From Robertmurraya sp047302285 (GTDB taxonomy: Bacteria; Bacillota; Bacilli; Bacillales; Cytobacillaceae): a stretch of DNA of 64,000 nucleotides. The position numbers and the translations under genes were made by a program. Positions 19,692-29,546 of the stretch are shown here, in pieces. The notes under the pieces were generated by a model that worked only from the letters and a program-made list of their open reading frames with translations, searched no databases and was not told where the DNA came from. Numbering within the stretch: position 1 is the stretch's first letter; every line of letters starts with the position of its first letter. Location: assembly GCF_047302285.1 (NCBI RefSeq), contig NZ_CP154845.1:4464001-4528000 (forward strand). The letters are read 5' to 3'.

Positions 19692-19925
19692 ATGAATTTT
19701 ATGATCGCTTTAAAGACAACTGAAATACATTCTCAAAACATCCGATTAAACCACCAGGAAACAGAAATGACCTGTCCAATCAATATAATCGAATCCATAT
19801 ATAGTGAGGGGGTCATAACACCATCAACCCATTCGTTTAAACCATCCGAAAGTTTGAAAAAATTTTCGCAGTATTACAAAGATATAAAAACATGTAAAAA
19901 ACCGAAACATTCTCCAGATATTTAA
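19692..19925 (+). CDS. Doubtful small hypothetical protein
   Basis: 77 residues from ATG 19692; GGAGAA sits only about 5 bases upstream, a tight spacing. The product is polar with no motif that I recognise. It may be a chance frame in this decayed stretch. Confidence 0.25.
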   Translation: MNFMIALKTTEIHSQNIRLNHQETEMTCPINIIESIYSEGVITPSTHSFKPSESLKKFSQYYKDIKTCKKPKHSPDI

Positions 19926-20003
19926 TAAAGAGCGACCTTAAAAATGTACACCTTGCTTTAATCCAGGTTGAAATCTGGCCATCGATCATAACGAACACGC
20001 TGA

Positions 20004-20413
20004 ATCTCGCTCAGTCCACCCTCACCTTCAACCATGTGGTGTATAAGATTCCGGATACACATGCGGAGTACATCCGTGACTATTTGAATTCGATCGAGAA
20101 GTCGAAGCGGCCAAGATGGCATTCGAGCGATCCCCTCTTTATGGCCTTTAATAATCGCAGCCATGATTATCAGTATGATTATGTGAATGAGGAGCCGAAG
20201 CGGCTTTCCGTACGGGGAATCCAGGAAATGATAAAAGACGAAGTCCGTCTCGCGGAGCTTCGGAAACTCTCGGCCAAACACCTCCGGAACAGCTGCATCC
20301 TGGATCATGTGATGAATGGCCAGGATGACCTTGAGATCCAGCGGTATTTTCATCTATCCCACCCCTTCTCCCTGCACCGGTATAAAAAATACAGGGAGGA
20401 AAGCGGTCTGTAG
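20004..20413 (+). pseudogene. Tyrosine recombinase C-terminal fragment
   Basis: The frame opens after a stop at 20001 and runs to 20413. RLSVRGIQEMIKDEV followed by LSAKHLRNSCILDHVMNGQ and YFHLSHPFSLHRYKKY aligns with the catalytic half of Xer/phage recombinases: LR in place of HxLRH, a GH-like LSH, and a Tyr near the end. The N-terminal half is absent, so it is a truncated relic. The GTG at 20036 has no ribosome binding site. The nearby gene at 23355 encodes a different Xer-like enzyme. Confidence 0.5.
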
Positions 20414-20556
20414 CCTCTTACACACCCTAAACCCAGACAGCGCACCGTTTCTCCATGGCAAAGGGAACAAGGTTTATGCCATAGAAAGATGAAGGATTTA
20501 TTTATTTCAGGGAATGACGATCACGCCACCCACACGAACTTTATGAATGCATCAAC

Positions 20557-20594
20557 ATAAAAAACACCCAGCAAACGAATGCTGGGTGTTTTGT
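20557..20594. terminator. Intrinsic terminator, bidirectional
   Basis: AAAAACACCCAGC pairs with GCTGGGTGTTTT with T-runs on both strands. It ends the minus-strand gene at 20610. Confidence 0.85.
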
Positions 20595-20609
20595 GACCTT
20601 ATTTGCAAC

Positions 20610-21329
20610 CTATAGGTTGTTGCTTAACTTGAGGGTCCAAGAGCTCCGTGTCCCTCTTGTTAATGTAACCGTTGACGTGGCCCCAAGAGTATAATCCGCG
20701 TCTAATGATACGGCATCCCAAGTGGAAGGAGCGGTATAATTCCAAGTGTTTCCGGTTGGATAAACCGTTTTAGTTTGACTTCCTGCAGGCCACCCACTTT
20801 GGCCAAACATAACTTTTCGTCCTGATAATGAGATCGTTGTATCACTTCTGGACCAACCACCAGAGATACTTGTCAGTTTTCCGTATTCAATTCCACCACT
20901 TGTAGTTTTTGTAAAATAAATGGTTGAATACGCCTTTACACCAATTGAATCATCCCATGACTCCTCATATTTGGAACCGGTGGAAGCGATGGAGACTTCT
21001 TGTGGATCGTTTACGATGGTAAATGTTGTTTCAGCGATTTCTTCAACCTGAGTATCGCCTACTAATTTTACTTTCAAGACCTGGGATGTTTTATATTCTT
21101 TTACTTCCAACCCATTATTTTCTTTACTACTGTTATTTTCTACCTTATACTTTTGTAAAACATTGGTTTCTCTTTTTGCCTTTGCAAACAAAACATTGAG
21201 ATCCTTGATTTCTTTTGCCTAATGAATAACCTTTTCTTTTGGGTGCTCGACATCTTCTTGCGCACTGACAGGGATCGTTAAGCCAAACACAACAATGAGA
21301 GAAAACAGGTACAAAAACCACTTTTTCAA
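20610..21329 (-). pseudogene. Secreted protein with internal stop
   Basis: From TTG 21329, preceded by AGGAGG, the frame gives a signal peptide (KKWFLYLFSLIVVFGL, then VSAQ) and runs about 37 codons to a TAG at 21219-21221. The same frame then continues for about 200 residues to 20610. The mature part is polar and rich in Ser, Thr, Gly and Trp (TTSGGIEYGKLTSISGGW, SGWPAGSQTKTVYPTG), like a beta-rich surface or coat protein. Apart from the stop, the gene looks intact, with its own signals at both ends. Recent inactivation, a suppressed stop or a sequencing error are all possible. Family unknown. Confidence 0.6.
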
Positions 21330-21543
21330 TATAAACTTCCTCCTTTTTATTCCAATTCTATTAAATTATAATAGTAATTGATATACTTTTTTGAAAATTT
21401 TTACTTTTATTTTCCCATAGTTTGCTATTTTCGGCTTTTTTTTCGAGAGATTTATAGAAAGATTGTCTCTCGATGGGTCGAAATATATCAAATATTGCAC
21501 TCCAAAACCGCTATTGTATAAAACGATAAAGGAGGAACTAGGA

Positions 21544-21663
21544 ATGGACGACAAAAATAAGAACCAAGATGTGTTTGATAGGACGTTCTTCGGCAGCCCT
21601 GGCTGTATGATTATTGTGATTGTGGCCATTATTATTTTTTTTACTGTCAAAAACTACTTATAG
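21544..21663 (+). CDS. Small single-pass membrane peptide
   Basis: 39 residues from ATG 21544 with AAAGGAGGAAC about 9 bases upstream, a strong site. Residues 1-17 are polar (MDDKNKNQDVFDRTFF) and 21-36 form one hydrophobic helix (CMIIVIVAIIIFF), then KNYL. An upstream in-frame start at 21463 has no binding site. Role unknown; the architecture fits small sporulation or toxin-like peptides, but nothing here decides it. Confidence 0.55.
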   Translation: MDDKNKNQDVFDRTFFGSPGCMIIVIVAIIIFFTVKNYL

Positions 21664-21713
21664 CAATGAACCAGGGAGAACGGGTATAGCGACATATCCC
21701 AATGCGTAAAAAA

Positions 21714-21750
21714 TTAGCAGACCCAATTCCTTTTGGAATCAGTCTGCTAC
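21714..21750. terminator. Hairpin, terminator-like
   Basis: TTAGCAGACCCAATTCC pairs with GGAATCAGTCTGCTA. Weak T-content follows on the plus strand. It may end the small membrane peptide transcript. Confidence 0.4.
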
Positions 21751-21850
21751 ATGGTTTTATCCTGGTATGTATTGGACCACCGCTCTTGCTGTGGTCTTTT
21801 TTTGTTGGACGAACGTTCGTTTACCCTGTCTGCTTCCTGCAGATCAACGA

Positions 21851-22192
21851 TCACTCGGATCGATACCGCGCCGAAAGCCGCTCATAGTCATCGACCGACT
21901 TGGCGTGATGGTTGAGCAGCGCCCACAGGTTCTGTGACTCCATCCCTGTGACCTTCAAATCCGCCATGTCTTCGGTTCCCAATCGGAACGCATACCGATG
22001 AATGAAGGTAGGAGCGCCTTCGAACCGGATGTTCGTGAAGGGATTTTCACTGAACGCATCGGCCAGGATCTCCTGGGTGTTCTCCGGAAGCACCACCTTC
22101 GACAGATTGTTGTGGTGGAACGCTGCATGCGGGATGGTAAACAGATTCTTCCCGAGCCGCAGGTTCTCCAGCTGATTGAACGTGAATGGTAA
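21851..22192 (-). pseudogene. BspA-type leucine-rich repeat protein, C-terminal fragment
   Basis: The minus-strand frame from about 22192 reads LENLRLGKNLFTIPHAAF and LSKVVLPENTQEILADAF, then NPFTNIRFEGAPTFIHRYAF: three LRR_5 units of the BspA type. It is cut at its 5' side exactly where repeat copy B begins (22198), so the rest was lost in that rearrangement. No start codon with a ribosome binding site is present. Confidence 0.6.
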
Positions 22193-22197
22193 AATCC

Positions 22198-22361
22198 ATT
22201 CGAAGCACCTATTCCGCTTCCTAATTTCAAACCCTCTCCTCCGTAACCCCCGGCTTTCAATCGTGATCCCCTGGTGAATTCCGGTAGAAGACTATTGCAT
22301 GAACTATTTGCAGACTTCACGAAGCTCACACTTCGTTCGTACACACATCAGAAACATTTCT
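22198..22361 (+). repeat. Imperfect direct repeat, copy B
   Basis: Matches 19408-19575 in order and orientation, starting cattcgaagcacctatt and ending near cttcgttcgtacacac. Its left edge truncates the LRR fragment. Confidence 0.7.
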
Positions 22362-22665
22362 GAACGCACGCTTTCGAATCGCTGCTTGCCGTTAATCGTC
22401 TCGAAGATGCTTTTCGTATCTATTCCATTTCCATCGAGGTAATCAGCAGCAAGGATCCACACATTCTGGAATCGTCCGCTAAAAATCGGGCTTTATATTC
22501 CATTTTATATATTTTTATACGATACAAATGGCTTGTGTATAGAGTTTTCAACTTTTTTAACTCGGCTTCCGTTTGTTGATTTTCATTTCGAAGGAATAAA
22601 AAAGCATTACTCCATTGAAAATGTAATAACGCTCTTACATGTTGGTTTTAATACCTTCCTTCTAC
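22362..22665. other. Intergenic, no supported gene
   Basis: No credible reading frame, start or hairpin is seen. The plus-strand frame 22533-22790 runs antisense into the gene at 22666 and has no ribosome binding site. Confidence 0.4.
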
Positions 22666-23106
22666 TTAACTCCAGTTTGATTCCCTATCCACCACATAAA
22701 CGGCAGCCCTTGAACGGAATTTCAACACATTCTGTCCATTTCTATCGATGGTTTCCGCCCGCTTCACATTCGGAACCTGGTTGTTCTTGACGGCTTGATT
22801 GAAGGCTTTGCCGAGTCTAGCTCGCATGGCGGCAGGCTGCAGGCGGGCATGTTCAGCCTTTGTGACAGAGATCCCACTAAAGGACGGCAACTCCAAAAGT
22901 ACGAATTCTTTTTTGTTGGGCATCGCTTCCGCCTCTTTGATGAGTGTGTCCAACGCCTTTATATAATCGAATGATTCATGGTCATAGCAAATATCTTCAA
23001 GCATTTTTATGATGAAAAAATTCACAGTGGTGTTGTTTCGCTTTGCCGCTTTTTCCACTGCGTCAAACAGCTCTTGATCGATTGATAAATGGATACGTTG
23101 TGACAT
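22666..23106 (-). CDS. Ribbon-helix-helix-like DNA-binding protein
   Basis: 146 residues. The N-terminal 45 (RIHLSIDQELFDAVEKAAKR, then NTTVNFFIIKML) fit the beta-strand plus two-helix pattern of CopG/Arc repressors, suggesting a dimeric plasmid-type regulator. The C-terminal two thirds is of unknown function. GAGGTC lies upstream of the ATG. It sits alone in the plasmid-like region, transcribed away from the recombinase at 23355. Copy-number or antitoxin control would fit, but no toxin gene is adjacent. Confidence 0.55.
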   Translation of the reverse strand: MSQRIHLSIDQELFDAVEKAAKRNNTTVNFFIIKMLEDICYDHESFDYIKALDTLIKEAEAMPNKKEFVLLELPSFSGISVTKAEHARLQPAAMRARLGKAFNQAVKNNQVPNVKRAETIDRNGQNVLKFRSRAAVYVVDRESNWS

Positions 23107-23207
23107 AAAATGACCTCCTCGGAATCCAGCGTGGTTTTCGTAACCATCACTTTAATTCCACTATAATGAGGGTTGCGCAATCTGTAAAGTGTCGGAATAC
23201 AACATTA

Positions 23208-23245
23208 AAAACCTATCTGATTGAGAATCAGATAGGTTTTCGTTT
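23208..23245. terminator. Intrinsic terminator-like hairpin
   Basis: AACCTATCTGATT pairs with AATCAGATAGGTT and is followed on the plus strand by TTCGTTTTTATT. It could isolate the recombinase gene from upstream transcription. Confidence 0.7.
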
Positions 23246-23354
23246 TTATTCCTTATTCCCCGTCCAAACACGCGGTATATCCTCTTGCAACATCGGGTGA
23301 ACAAGGATTTCGTCCAACCCAACCGTGTCAATTTGCGAGGATGGTGGTAGTGAT

Positions 23355-24112
23355 ATGGTCTACCTAACAGAATTTGACATCTATCATTATTTTCGAAATC
23401 GAGAAGATAAAAAAATCACGACCCGTCAAAAAGAGTATTCGATTATATTTTGAGTTTTCTCACCTATCATGGATGGCAGGATCGGATGAACGGAATCGAG
23501 TACACGGAAGAAAAAGTCGTCAGCATGGAGCGGAAATCGATCGACAACATCGACATCGCCAAAATCAAACGGGAAATCGAAAAGATGAACCGGAAATTGA
23601 ATGGCGATTGGAAAAAAGGTGGGAAAATGCGAGTCGCTGTGATTTACTCTCTTATTTATACAGGGCTGCGGGTTTCGGAGCTCGTGAACCTGAACCGGGA
23701 CGATTTAGACGTAAGGGAACGGACGGGATCGATCCAGGTCCGGGGAAAAGGAAACAAAGAGCGTATGGTTCCGGCCCCGAAAGAGCTCAGACGGAAGTTA
23801 GTGGAATACCTGGGCGAACGGACGGACAGCAATCCCGCCTTATTTGTATCCAATAGGGGACAACGGATAAGTGTCCGGAACATCCAGGACATCCTGAGCC
23901 GTTTGAGTGATCGCTGCGGGTTCAAGAAAGGAACGGTCCATCCCCACGTCCTCCGTCATTCGTTTCTTTATCAAACGGCCAAGAAAGTTCCGCTCACCAC
24001 GCTTACGCAGCTCGCTGGCCACGATGATCCGAAGACGACGATGATTTACACCACACCAAACCTTCAGGAAGTCGGAGCGAAACTCGATGACTTGTATCTG
24101 GACGATGAGTGA
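23355..24112 (+). pseudogene. Xer-like tyrosine recombinase, frameshifted near its start
   Basis: From ATG 23355 (GGTGGTAG upstream) the frame reads MVYLTEFDIYHYFRNRED and reaches a TGA near 23449; shifting one base in the TTTT run (about 23445-23448) joins LSFLTYHGWQDRMNG and runs to 24112. The catalytic half is complete: R in TGLRVSELVNL, HVLRHS, GHDD and Y in TTMIYTTP. The rejoined protein would be about 252 residues, a short core-binding domain plus catalytic domain as in plasmid Xer proteins. An internal start near 23450 or 23526 might still give a catalytic fragment. A terminator follows. Confidence 0.75.
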
Positions 24113-24146
24113 GCGTATGAAGGGGTCCTATAAGCAACAATTAATA

Positions 24147-24182
24147 AAACTAACTCAACCATTAAGCTGAGTTAGTTTTTGT
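24147..24182 (+). terminator. Intrinsic terminator
   Basis: AAACTAACTCA pairs with TGAGTTAGTTT with a T-run on the plus strand. It ends the recombinase gene. Confidence 0.8.
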
Positions 24183-24397
24183 CTTTTTTAAGTTATCTAC
24201 AGATTGTTCCAGGAGTAGTTTGTACGCACATATCATCTTCCTAATAGGCAAAGTGACAGGGTAACTGCTCTAGTCCGCAAGATTTCTTCCAATAATAGTA
24301 AAAATGTTTTTTGATAATTTTGATAAGTATTGTTGATAGCTCTCTATGTCGAAATTTATACTGTTTATAAAATGACATAGCGAGAAGAGGGAAACCA

Positions 24398-27300
24398 TTG
24401 AAGAGAAATTGGAATCAAAAAGAACTCGATGAACATTTTAGTTTATTACCAAATGAACATCATTTAGTACTGAGTAAAAAAACAAGTGCAAACCGTATAG
24501 GGTTTGCTGTCCTTCTTAAATATTTTCAACAGGAAGCCCAGTTTCCTAACAAGAAGCAAGATGTGCCCAAAGATGTCGTTCAACATCTAGCTGATCAAGT
24601 AGATGCCTCGGTTGAAGATTTTTTTGACAGCTATGGTTGGGGTGGAAAAGAAAGAAGTTATACAGAACATCGAAAGGCAATACGTAACCTATTTGGATTC
24701 CGAGAACTTACTGCAAATGACAATCATCTTTTCGCAGAGTGGTTAGAAGAACAGGTTCAGTTTACACATGATACCGACTACTTGAAAACCCAAGCTACAG
24801 TCTTTTTCGCACGTGGAAAGTTGAACCACCTTCCGTAGGAAGTTTGAAGCGAATGTTTGAATCTGCTATCGATAACTTTGAAAAGAATTTATATAAAATG
24901 ACCTATCAGCAACTTTCTCCTAAGACCTGCTCACGATTAGATGCCCTTCTTGAATCACACTCTGATGAAGGGTCCGATGTTTTTTTCGAAACCGAAATTT
25001 CTGATAAAGAAAACAACGACATTTTAACCTTTCGTCAGTTACTATCCTCTCCAGGAAAACCAAGTGTGAGTACAATGGAAATGGAAATCAAAAAATTATT
25101 AGCCATTCAACATCTTCAAATTCCTGATGGTTTATGTAAGCAGATGTCTCCTAAACTAGTAAAAAAATATCGACTTCGTGCGGCCACAGAAACCGTAACG
25201 GAATTGCGTGCACACCCTGCACCCATACGCTATGCCCTTCTTGCCACTTTATTTACGCATCGTCATGAGGAAGTCATTGATTATTTAGCTGATTTATTGG
25301 ATGAAATTACGCTTAAATTCGGAAATAAGGCCAAAAATACAACTCGAAAAGAAGCAGTAGAAGAATTAGAAAGAGTCCAAGGAAAAAATAAACATATTGT
25401 CAGTTTATTAAAAGCAACCGTAGAACACCCAGAAGGGGTCATTCAAGATACTTTATTCCCTATTGTTAGTTCTGATATGATTCGAAATATTATTAAGGAC
25501 ATGACAAAAAATAACCGGGAGTACAAAGAAAAAATTTATACAAAAATGCATTCTTCTTACCAAGGGCATTATCGGAAGTCCCTTTCTAAAATTTTAAACA
25601 ACCTTACTTTTCGCTCAAATAATCAATTTCATCAGCCGATTATCGAGGCTATTCAACTCATTCGAGAATATGGAGAAAGTGGGCAGCGTTATTTTGCTGC
25701 TGGAGATGAAGTTCCCATTGAAGGTGTAATTCAGCCGAAATGGAAAGACGTTATTGTCGAGACAGACAGCAAAGGGATTGAAAGGGTAAATCGAATCAAT
25801 TATGAAATTGCTGTGATACAATCGATTCGCACTCGACTTCGTTGTAAAGAAATTTGGATTGAGGGCGCTGATCGATATCGAAACCCGGATGAAGATCTCC
25901 CTCAAGATTTTGATGAGCACAAGGAAGAATATTTTCAAGCACTGAAAGCCCCTTTTAATGTAGAGCATTTTATCAAAGATATTATACAGTTGATGAAAGA
26001 TAAACTTCATTTATTGAATCAAGGACTAGGCGATCAAAGTAACGAAAAAGTAGCGATTACTTCTAAAAATAACAAGGGGTGGATTAAAGTTACTCCACTC
26101 GAAAAGCAACCAGAACCTCCACACGTGACGATGCTTAAACAGGAGGTTAAGAACCGTTGGTCTGACATTAATCTATTGGATTTACTAAAAGAAACAGATT
26201 TTCATACGGAGTTTACCAAACACTTTAAAACCACAGCCAATCGAGAGATTTTAGATCGAGAAACCGTCCAACGACGGCTTCTTCTAAGTTTATTTGGATT
26301 AGGAACGAATACAGGTTTGAAAACTGTTTCTGCTGGAAACCACCTAGATAGTTATCGGGAACTTCGGTATATACGTCAAAAGTTTATTCATAAGGATCAT
26401 TTGCGAAAAGCCAACGCAGAGATTACCAACCATATCATCTACAATCGAATGAAAGAAGTATGGGGCGAAGCTACCACTGCATGCGCTTCCGATTCAAAAC
26501 ACTTTGGCTCTTGGGATCAGAAACTACTTTCTGAATGGCATCCTCGTTATAAGAAACATGGTGTTATGATCTATTGGCATACAGATCGTAAGTCAGCTTG
26601 TATTTATTCTCAGCTAAAGTCCTGTCTTTCTTCGGAAGTGGCAGCAATGATGGAAGGGGTTCTTCGTCACTGTACCGACATGGAGGTTGACAGAAATTAT
26701 GTCGATACACACGGGCAAAGTGTCGTTGCTTTTGCTTTTTGTCATCTACTTGGTTTTAAACTGATGCCACGCTTTAAAAATATTGGGTCTCAAAAGCTAT
26801 ATCGTCCAGAAGCCGGCATGAATGAGGAATATCCTCATCTGCAAGAGGCTTTAAGTAGACCGATTAACTGAGATCTTATTCGGCAGCAATATGAACAAAT
26901 CATTAAGTTTGCAACTGCTCTCGGGGTTGGGTACTGCTTCTGCCGAATCCATATTAAAGCGATTTACAAGGGATACGAAACATCCAACCTATCAGGCTTT
27001 ATGTGAATTAGGAAAAGCGATTAAAACAACTTTTTTATGTGATTATTTACACTATGAAGAGATTCGTAGGGAGATCCATGAAGGATTAAATACAGTGGAA
27101 CAATGGAACTCGGTGAATACCTATATTTTCTATGGAAAAAACAGCGAAATTCGTTCCAATTCGATAGAAGATCAAGAGGTGTCTGCCTTATCACTTCAAT
27201 TGCTGCAAAATTGCTTAGTCTATATGAATACCTTAATGGTACAAGAAGTACTTTATGACAACAACCAATATTGGTTGAAAAAAATGACTTCAGAAGATTT

Positions 27301-27400
27301 TAGGGGATTAACACCTTTGTTTTATCATCATGTCAATCCATACGGAACTTTTGAACTCAATATGGATCAGCGAATACCTATTAAGTTGAAAGTCTCGTAA
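24398..27400 (+). pseudogene. tnpA: Tn3-family transposase TnpA, three inactivating lesions
   Basis: Three frames make one TnpA of about 1000 residues. N-terminal DUF4158 domain: 24398-24838 (NRIGFAVLLKYF). Adding a T to the run at 24803-24807 gives RTWKVEPPSVGSLKRMF and joins 24844-26871. That frame stops at TGA 26869-26871, where relatives have Trp (RPIN-W-DLIRQQY). A further shift near 26920 joins 26891-27400 (GLGTASAESILKRF to the C-terminal FYHHVNPYGTFELNM). The DDE domain includes ACASDSKHFGSWD and VDTHGQS. No resolvase of its own and no clear terminal repeats were found. It is distinct from the Tn1546-type transposase at 51951. Confidence 0.85.
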
Positions 27401-27423
27401 TTTTCATTATTTTGATTAGTAAC

Positions 27424-27467
27424 AGAAACCAGCTAATGTTTTGACATGAAGTTAGCTGGTTTTTGTA
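27424..27467 (+). terminator. Intrinsic terminator
   Basis: AAACCAGCTAA pairs with TTAGCTGGTTT followed by TTG. It follows the tnpA pseudogene. Confidence 0.65.
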
Positions 27468-27578
27468 ATGAACAACACTTGGATGTGAAAAGAGCTCAAT
27501 CCTTACTCCAGATAAGAGCCCTTTAGTAGAAGACTCGATTTCGCAACAATTGATGAAGCACAAACAAGGAATCATTAA

Positions 27579-28349
27579 TCATTCGCTTCTCGATGTTAGC
27601 TGGTCATTAATATGTTGTTCTCTTATCCATTGTTTTACCTTAATCAATCGTTGGTCGAAGGCACATTGAAGTAATCCAGTCAATCGATATTGAAAGAAGT
27701 CCTTTCTATGGAGTTTCAATAGAGCATCTTCATAAGATGAAAAACCGAGCTTTTGAAAGAGAAACCAATCTAACGCCTGTTTGATGTTCTCTGGATTCTT
27801 CCAATAATTACTTGGAACGTTAGCCAATTCCCACGGTTGAAACTGACCGGGATAAACAGTATTAATGACTTGATAAGGTGAATCACCAAAAGAATAAAAA
27901 ATACCATTAAGTTTATGATCTTTAAAGAAACGATGATTGATTTTCAAAGGGATTTCTTGATGAAGTATCTTGCACTTTTCTTCAATCACAAATCGAACGG
28001 CTTCTATTGCCCTTTTTCTTCCGTTTTCCCCTTGCCAATAATTATTGGAAACTTGATTGAATTCCCAAGGTTGAAACTTTCCAGGGTAAGCATTATCAAT
28101 TACCTCTATAAAATTCCATCCAAAAACATAAGCAGGAGGTCGTAAACGGTGAGTCCAAAGGGTTTCAGCCGTGACTTTTCGAGGGATTTCTTCGATAGGA
28201 ATTCCTAAGTACTCTTCGACAAGGTAACTTGTTAGGAAGGCTAAATATGTCTTTCCCTGATCTCCTACAAAAAAGTGATTAGGGAATCGTACTCTTCTTC
28301 CATCTAATACATCCCGATAAATTTGAATTATTTTTTCTTTTTCTATCAT
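27579..28349 (-). CDS. DUF4046-type repeat protein
   Basis: 256 residues, no membrane segment. Two tandem units are visible: AYPGKFQPWEFNQVSNNYW followed by a helix (AIEAVRFVIEEK), and YPGQFQPWELANVPSNYW followed by ALDWFLFQKLG. This P-W-E/Y-W repeat is what I recall as DUF4046 in Bacillus; the function is unknown. The ATG at 28349 is preceded by GGAGAGATCTCC. It stands alone on the minus strand beside the Tn3 relic. Codon use and GC match the flanking Bacillus-like DNA. Confidence 0.6.
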   Translation of the reverse strand: MIEKEKIIQIYRDVLDGRRVRFPNHFFVGDQGKTYLAFLTSYLVEEYLGIPIEEIPRKVTAETLWTHRLRPPAYVFGWNFIEVIDNAYPGKFQPWEFNQVSNNYWQGENGRKRAIEAVRFVIEEKCKILHQEIPLKINHRFFKDHKLNGIFYSFGDSPYQVINTVYPGQFQPWELANVPSNYWKNPENIKQALDWFLFQKLGFSSYEDALLKLHRKDFFQYRLTGLLQCAFDQRLIKVKQWIREQHINDQLTSRSE

Positions 28350-28799
28350 TGGAGATCTCTCCTTTCTTTAATGTAAATTATATCCAGATATTAGCATTAT
28401 ATCCAAATTGGTTCTACGTCAGAAGCTGGCCAGCGAAAAGGAAATGTTCATTAAAATCGCAGCTCTAGGATAGTAGGACTAGCTGTTACGGAGTCCGGTT
28501 CGGCTCTCAACAATGCGCAATGTCCAGCTCGAAGGTGTCGACGCAGATTAACAGGGAAAACTCATTTAGAAATACTACGGTGAACCAAATCAGAAATTAA
28601 GTGATTCAACAATCGGGCCAGATTACGGAATAAAACGTAAAAAAAATTGGCATAGTGAATAGTTTGTGAAAACCTTCACTTAAGCTAACGGGGCAGTAAT
28701 GTTTAATAAGCAAGTCTAGATGGGTAGTAGACAAAAACTGCGAACCTATGCTAAGGGAGGAAAATAAAAACGGTGAAAGAGTTCACCGTTAAATTTAAC
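28350..28799. other. Intergenic region, no gene seen
   Basis: 450 bp without a supported frame. Stops are frequent on both strands, and I see no RNA fold that I can name. Confidence 0.4.
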
Positions 28800-28982
28800 C
28801 TATTTATTTTGTGTAATTTCTTTGTAGTAAAGATAATCGACTTTGTGCTTTGTAGCCATTAGTTGGGAAGCTAAAATAGCTGTGTAAACAGTAGTAAGGA
28901 CAATTGCTCCAAGACCAATACCTGAAAGGTTTACTTTGTTTGCAGTGCTCAGGCCGCTATTACTTTTACTCACCTCGGACAT
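28800..28982 (-). CDS. Small membrane protein
   Basis: 60 residues with AGGAAGGA about 8 bases before the ATG. One membrane segment is clear at about residues 21-42 (GIGLGAIVLTTVYTAILASQ), flanked by a Ser/Asn-rich N-terminus and a charged C-terminus. It lies about 560 bp downstream of gerAC, so it is not in that operon. Some ger loci have a small D-subunit protein with two membrane helices; this one has a single helix and lies apart, so that assignment is not supported. Confidence 0.55.
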   Translation of the reverse strand: MSEVSKSNSGLSTANKVNLSGIGLGAIVLTTVYTAILASQLMATKHKVDYLYYKEITQNK

Positions 28983-29508
28983 TGAAAATCCTTCCTCTCT
29001 ATGTGTTTATAGGGAATATTTTCTCTAAAGGCCTAAAATTTATACAGAAGAATTTAACTTTTACACAGTACGGAGATATTGTAAAGTAAAAAAAAGGACG
29101 ATAGCAAAAAATTGGTTATCGTTCTTCTTCAACTCCCTCGGTTAGATAAGTATTTCTCACGAATACTCGCGTATTCGCAGGATTTCATTCCACTTGGCAG
29201 AATATGATTGTATGAGTAAAAGGGGATATGACCTATGAAGGCAGGTGGAAACAGAGGATTAGATTGAAATCCCATGATATTCCAGGTGCTGCACGCATAC
29301 TCCAAAATACTTGATATCTAACTCGATAAACAACGTATACTTGGATATCTTAGGATTAAAGGGTAGCTTCCTATTTCATTAGAGTCTTTAAAACCGTTTA
29401 TGACCTTCCAGCAAAGCCAGCTGGCTTTGATACCTGGCAGTCCCGCAATAATGATTTTGGGAAAGCAACATACGTTCATTTTGTTGCTGAAAAATATTAA
29501 AAGAAATA
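28983..29508. other. Intergenic region with hairpin and gene remnant
   Basis: A hairpin at 29090-29122 (AGGACGATA / TATCGTTCT) resembles a terminator. A plus-strand frame open to a TAA at 29498-29500 (ends WQSRNNDFGKATYVHF) looks like the C-terminal scrap of a lost gene that I cannot name. No intact gene. Confidence 0.4.
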
Positions 29509-29546
29509 ACCGCAGCCAGCATTCACTTTGCTGGCTGCGGTCTTTT
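29509..29546. terminator. Terminator of the ger operon, bidirectional
   Basis: ACCGCAGCCAGC pairs with GCTGGCTGCGGT, with T-runs on both sides. It lies directly after the gerAC stop. Confidence 0.9.

Noticed and set aside
19958..20353. Minus-strand frame of 131 codons
   Set aside because: It lies antisense to the tyrosine recombinase fragment, whose motifs are recognisable on the plus strand.
28800..28982. Possible germination receptor D-subunit
   Set aside because: Only one membrane helix and more than 500 bp from the ger operon with a strong terminator between.
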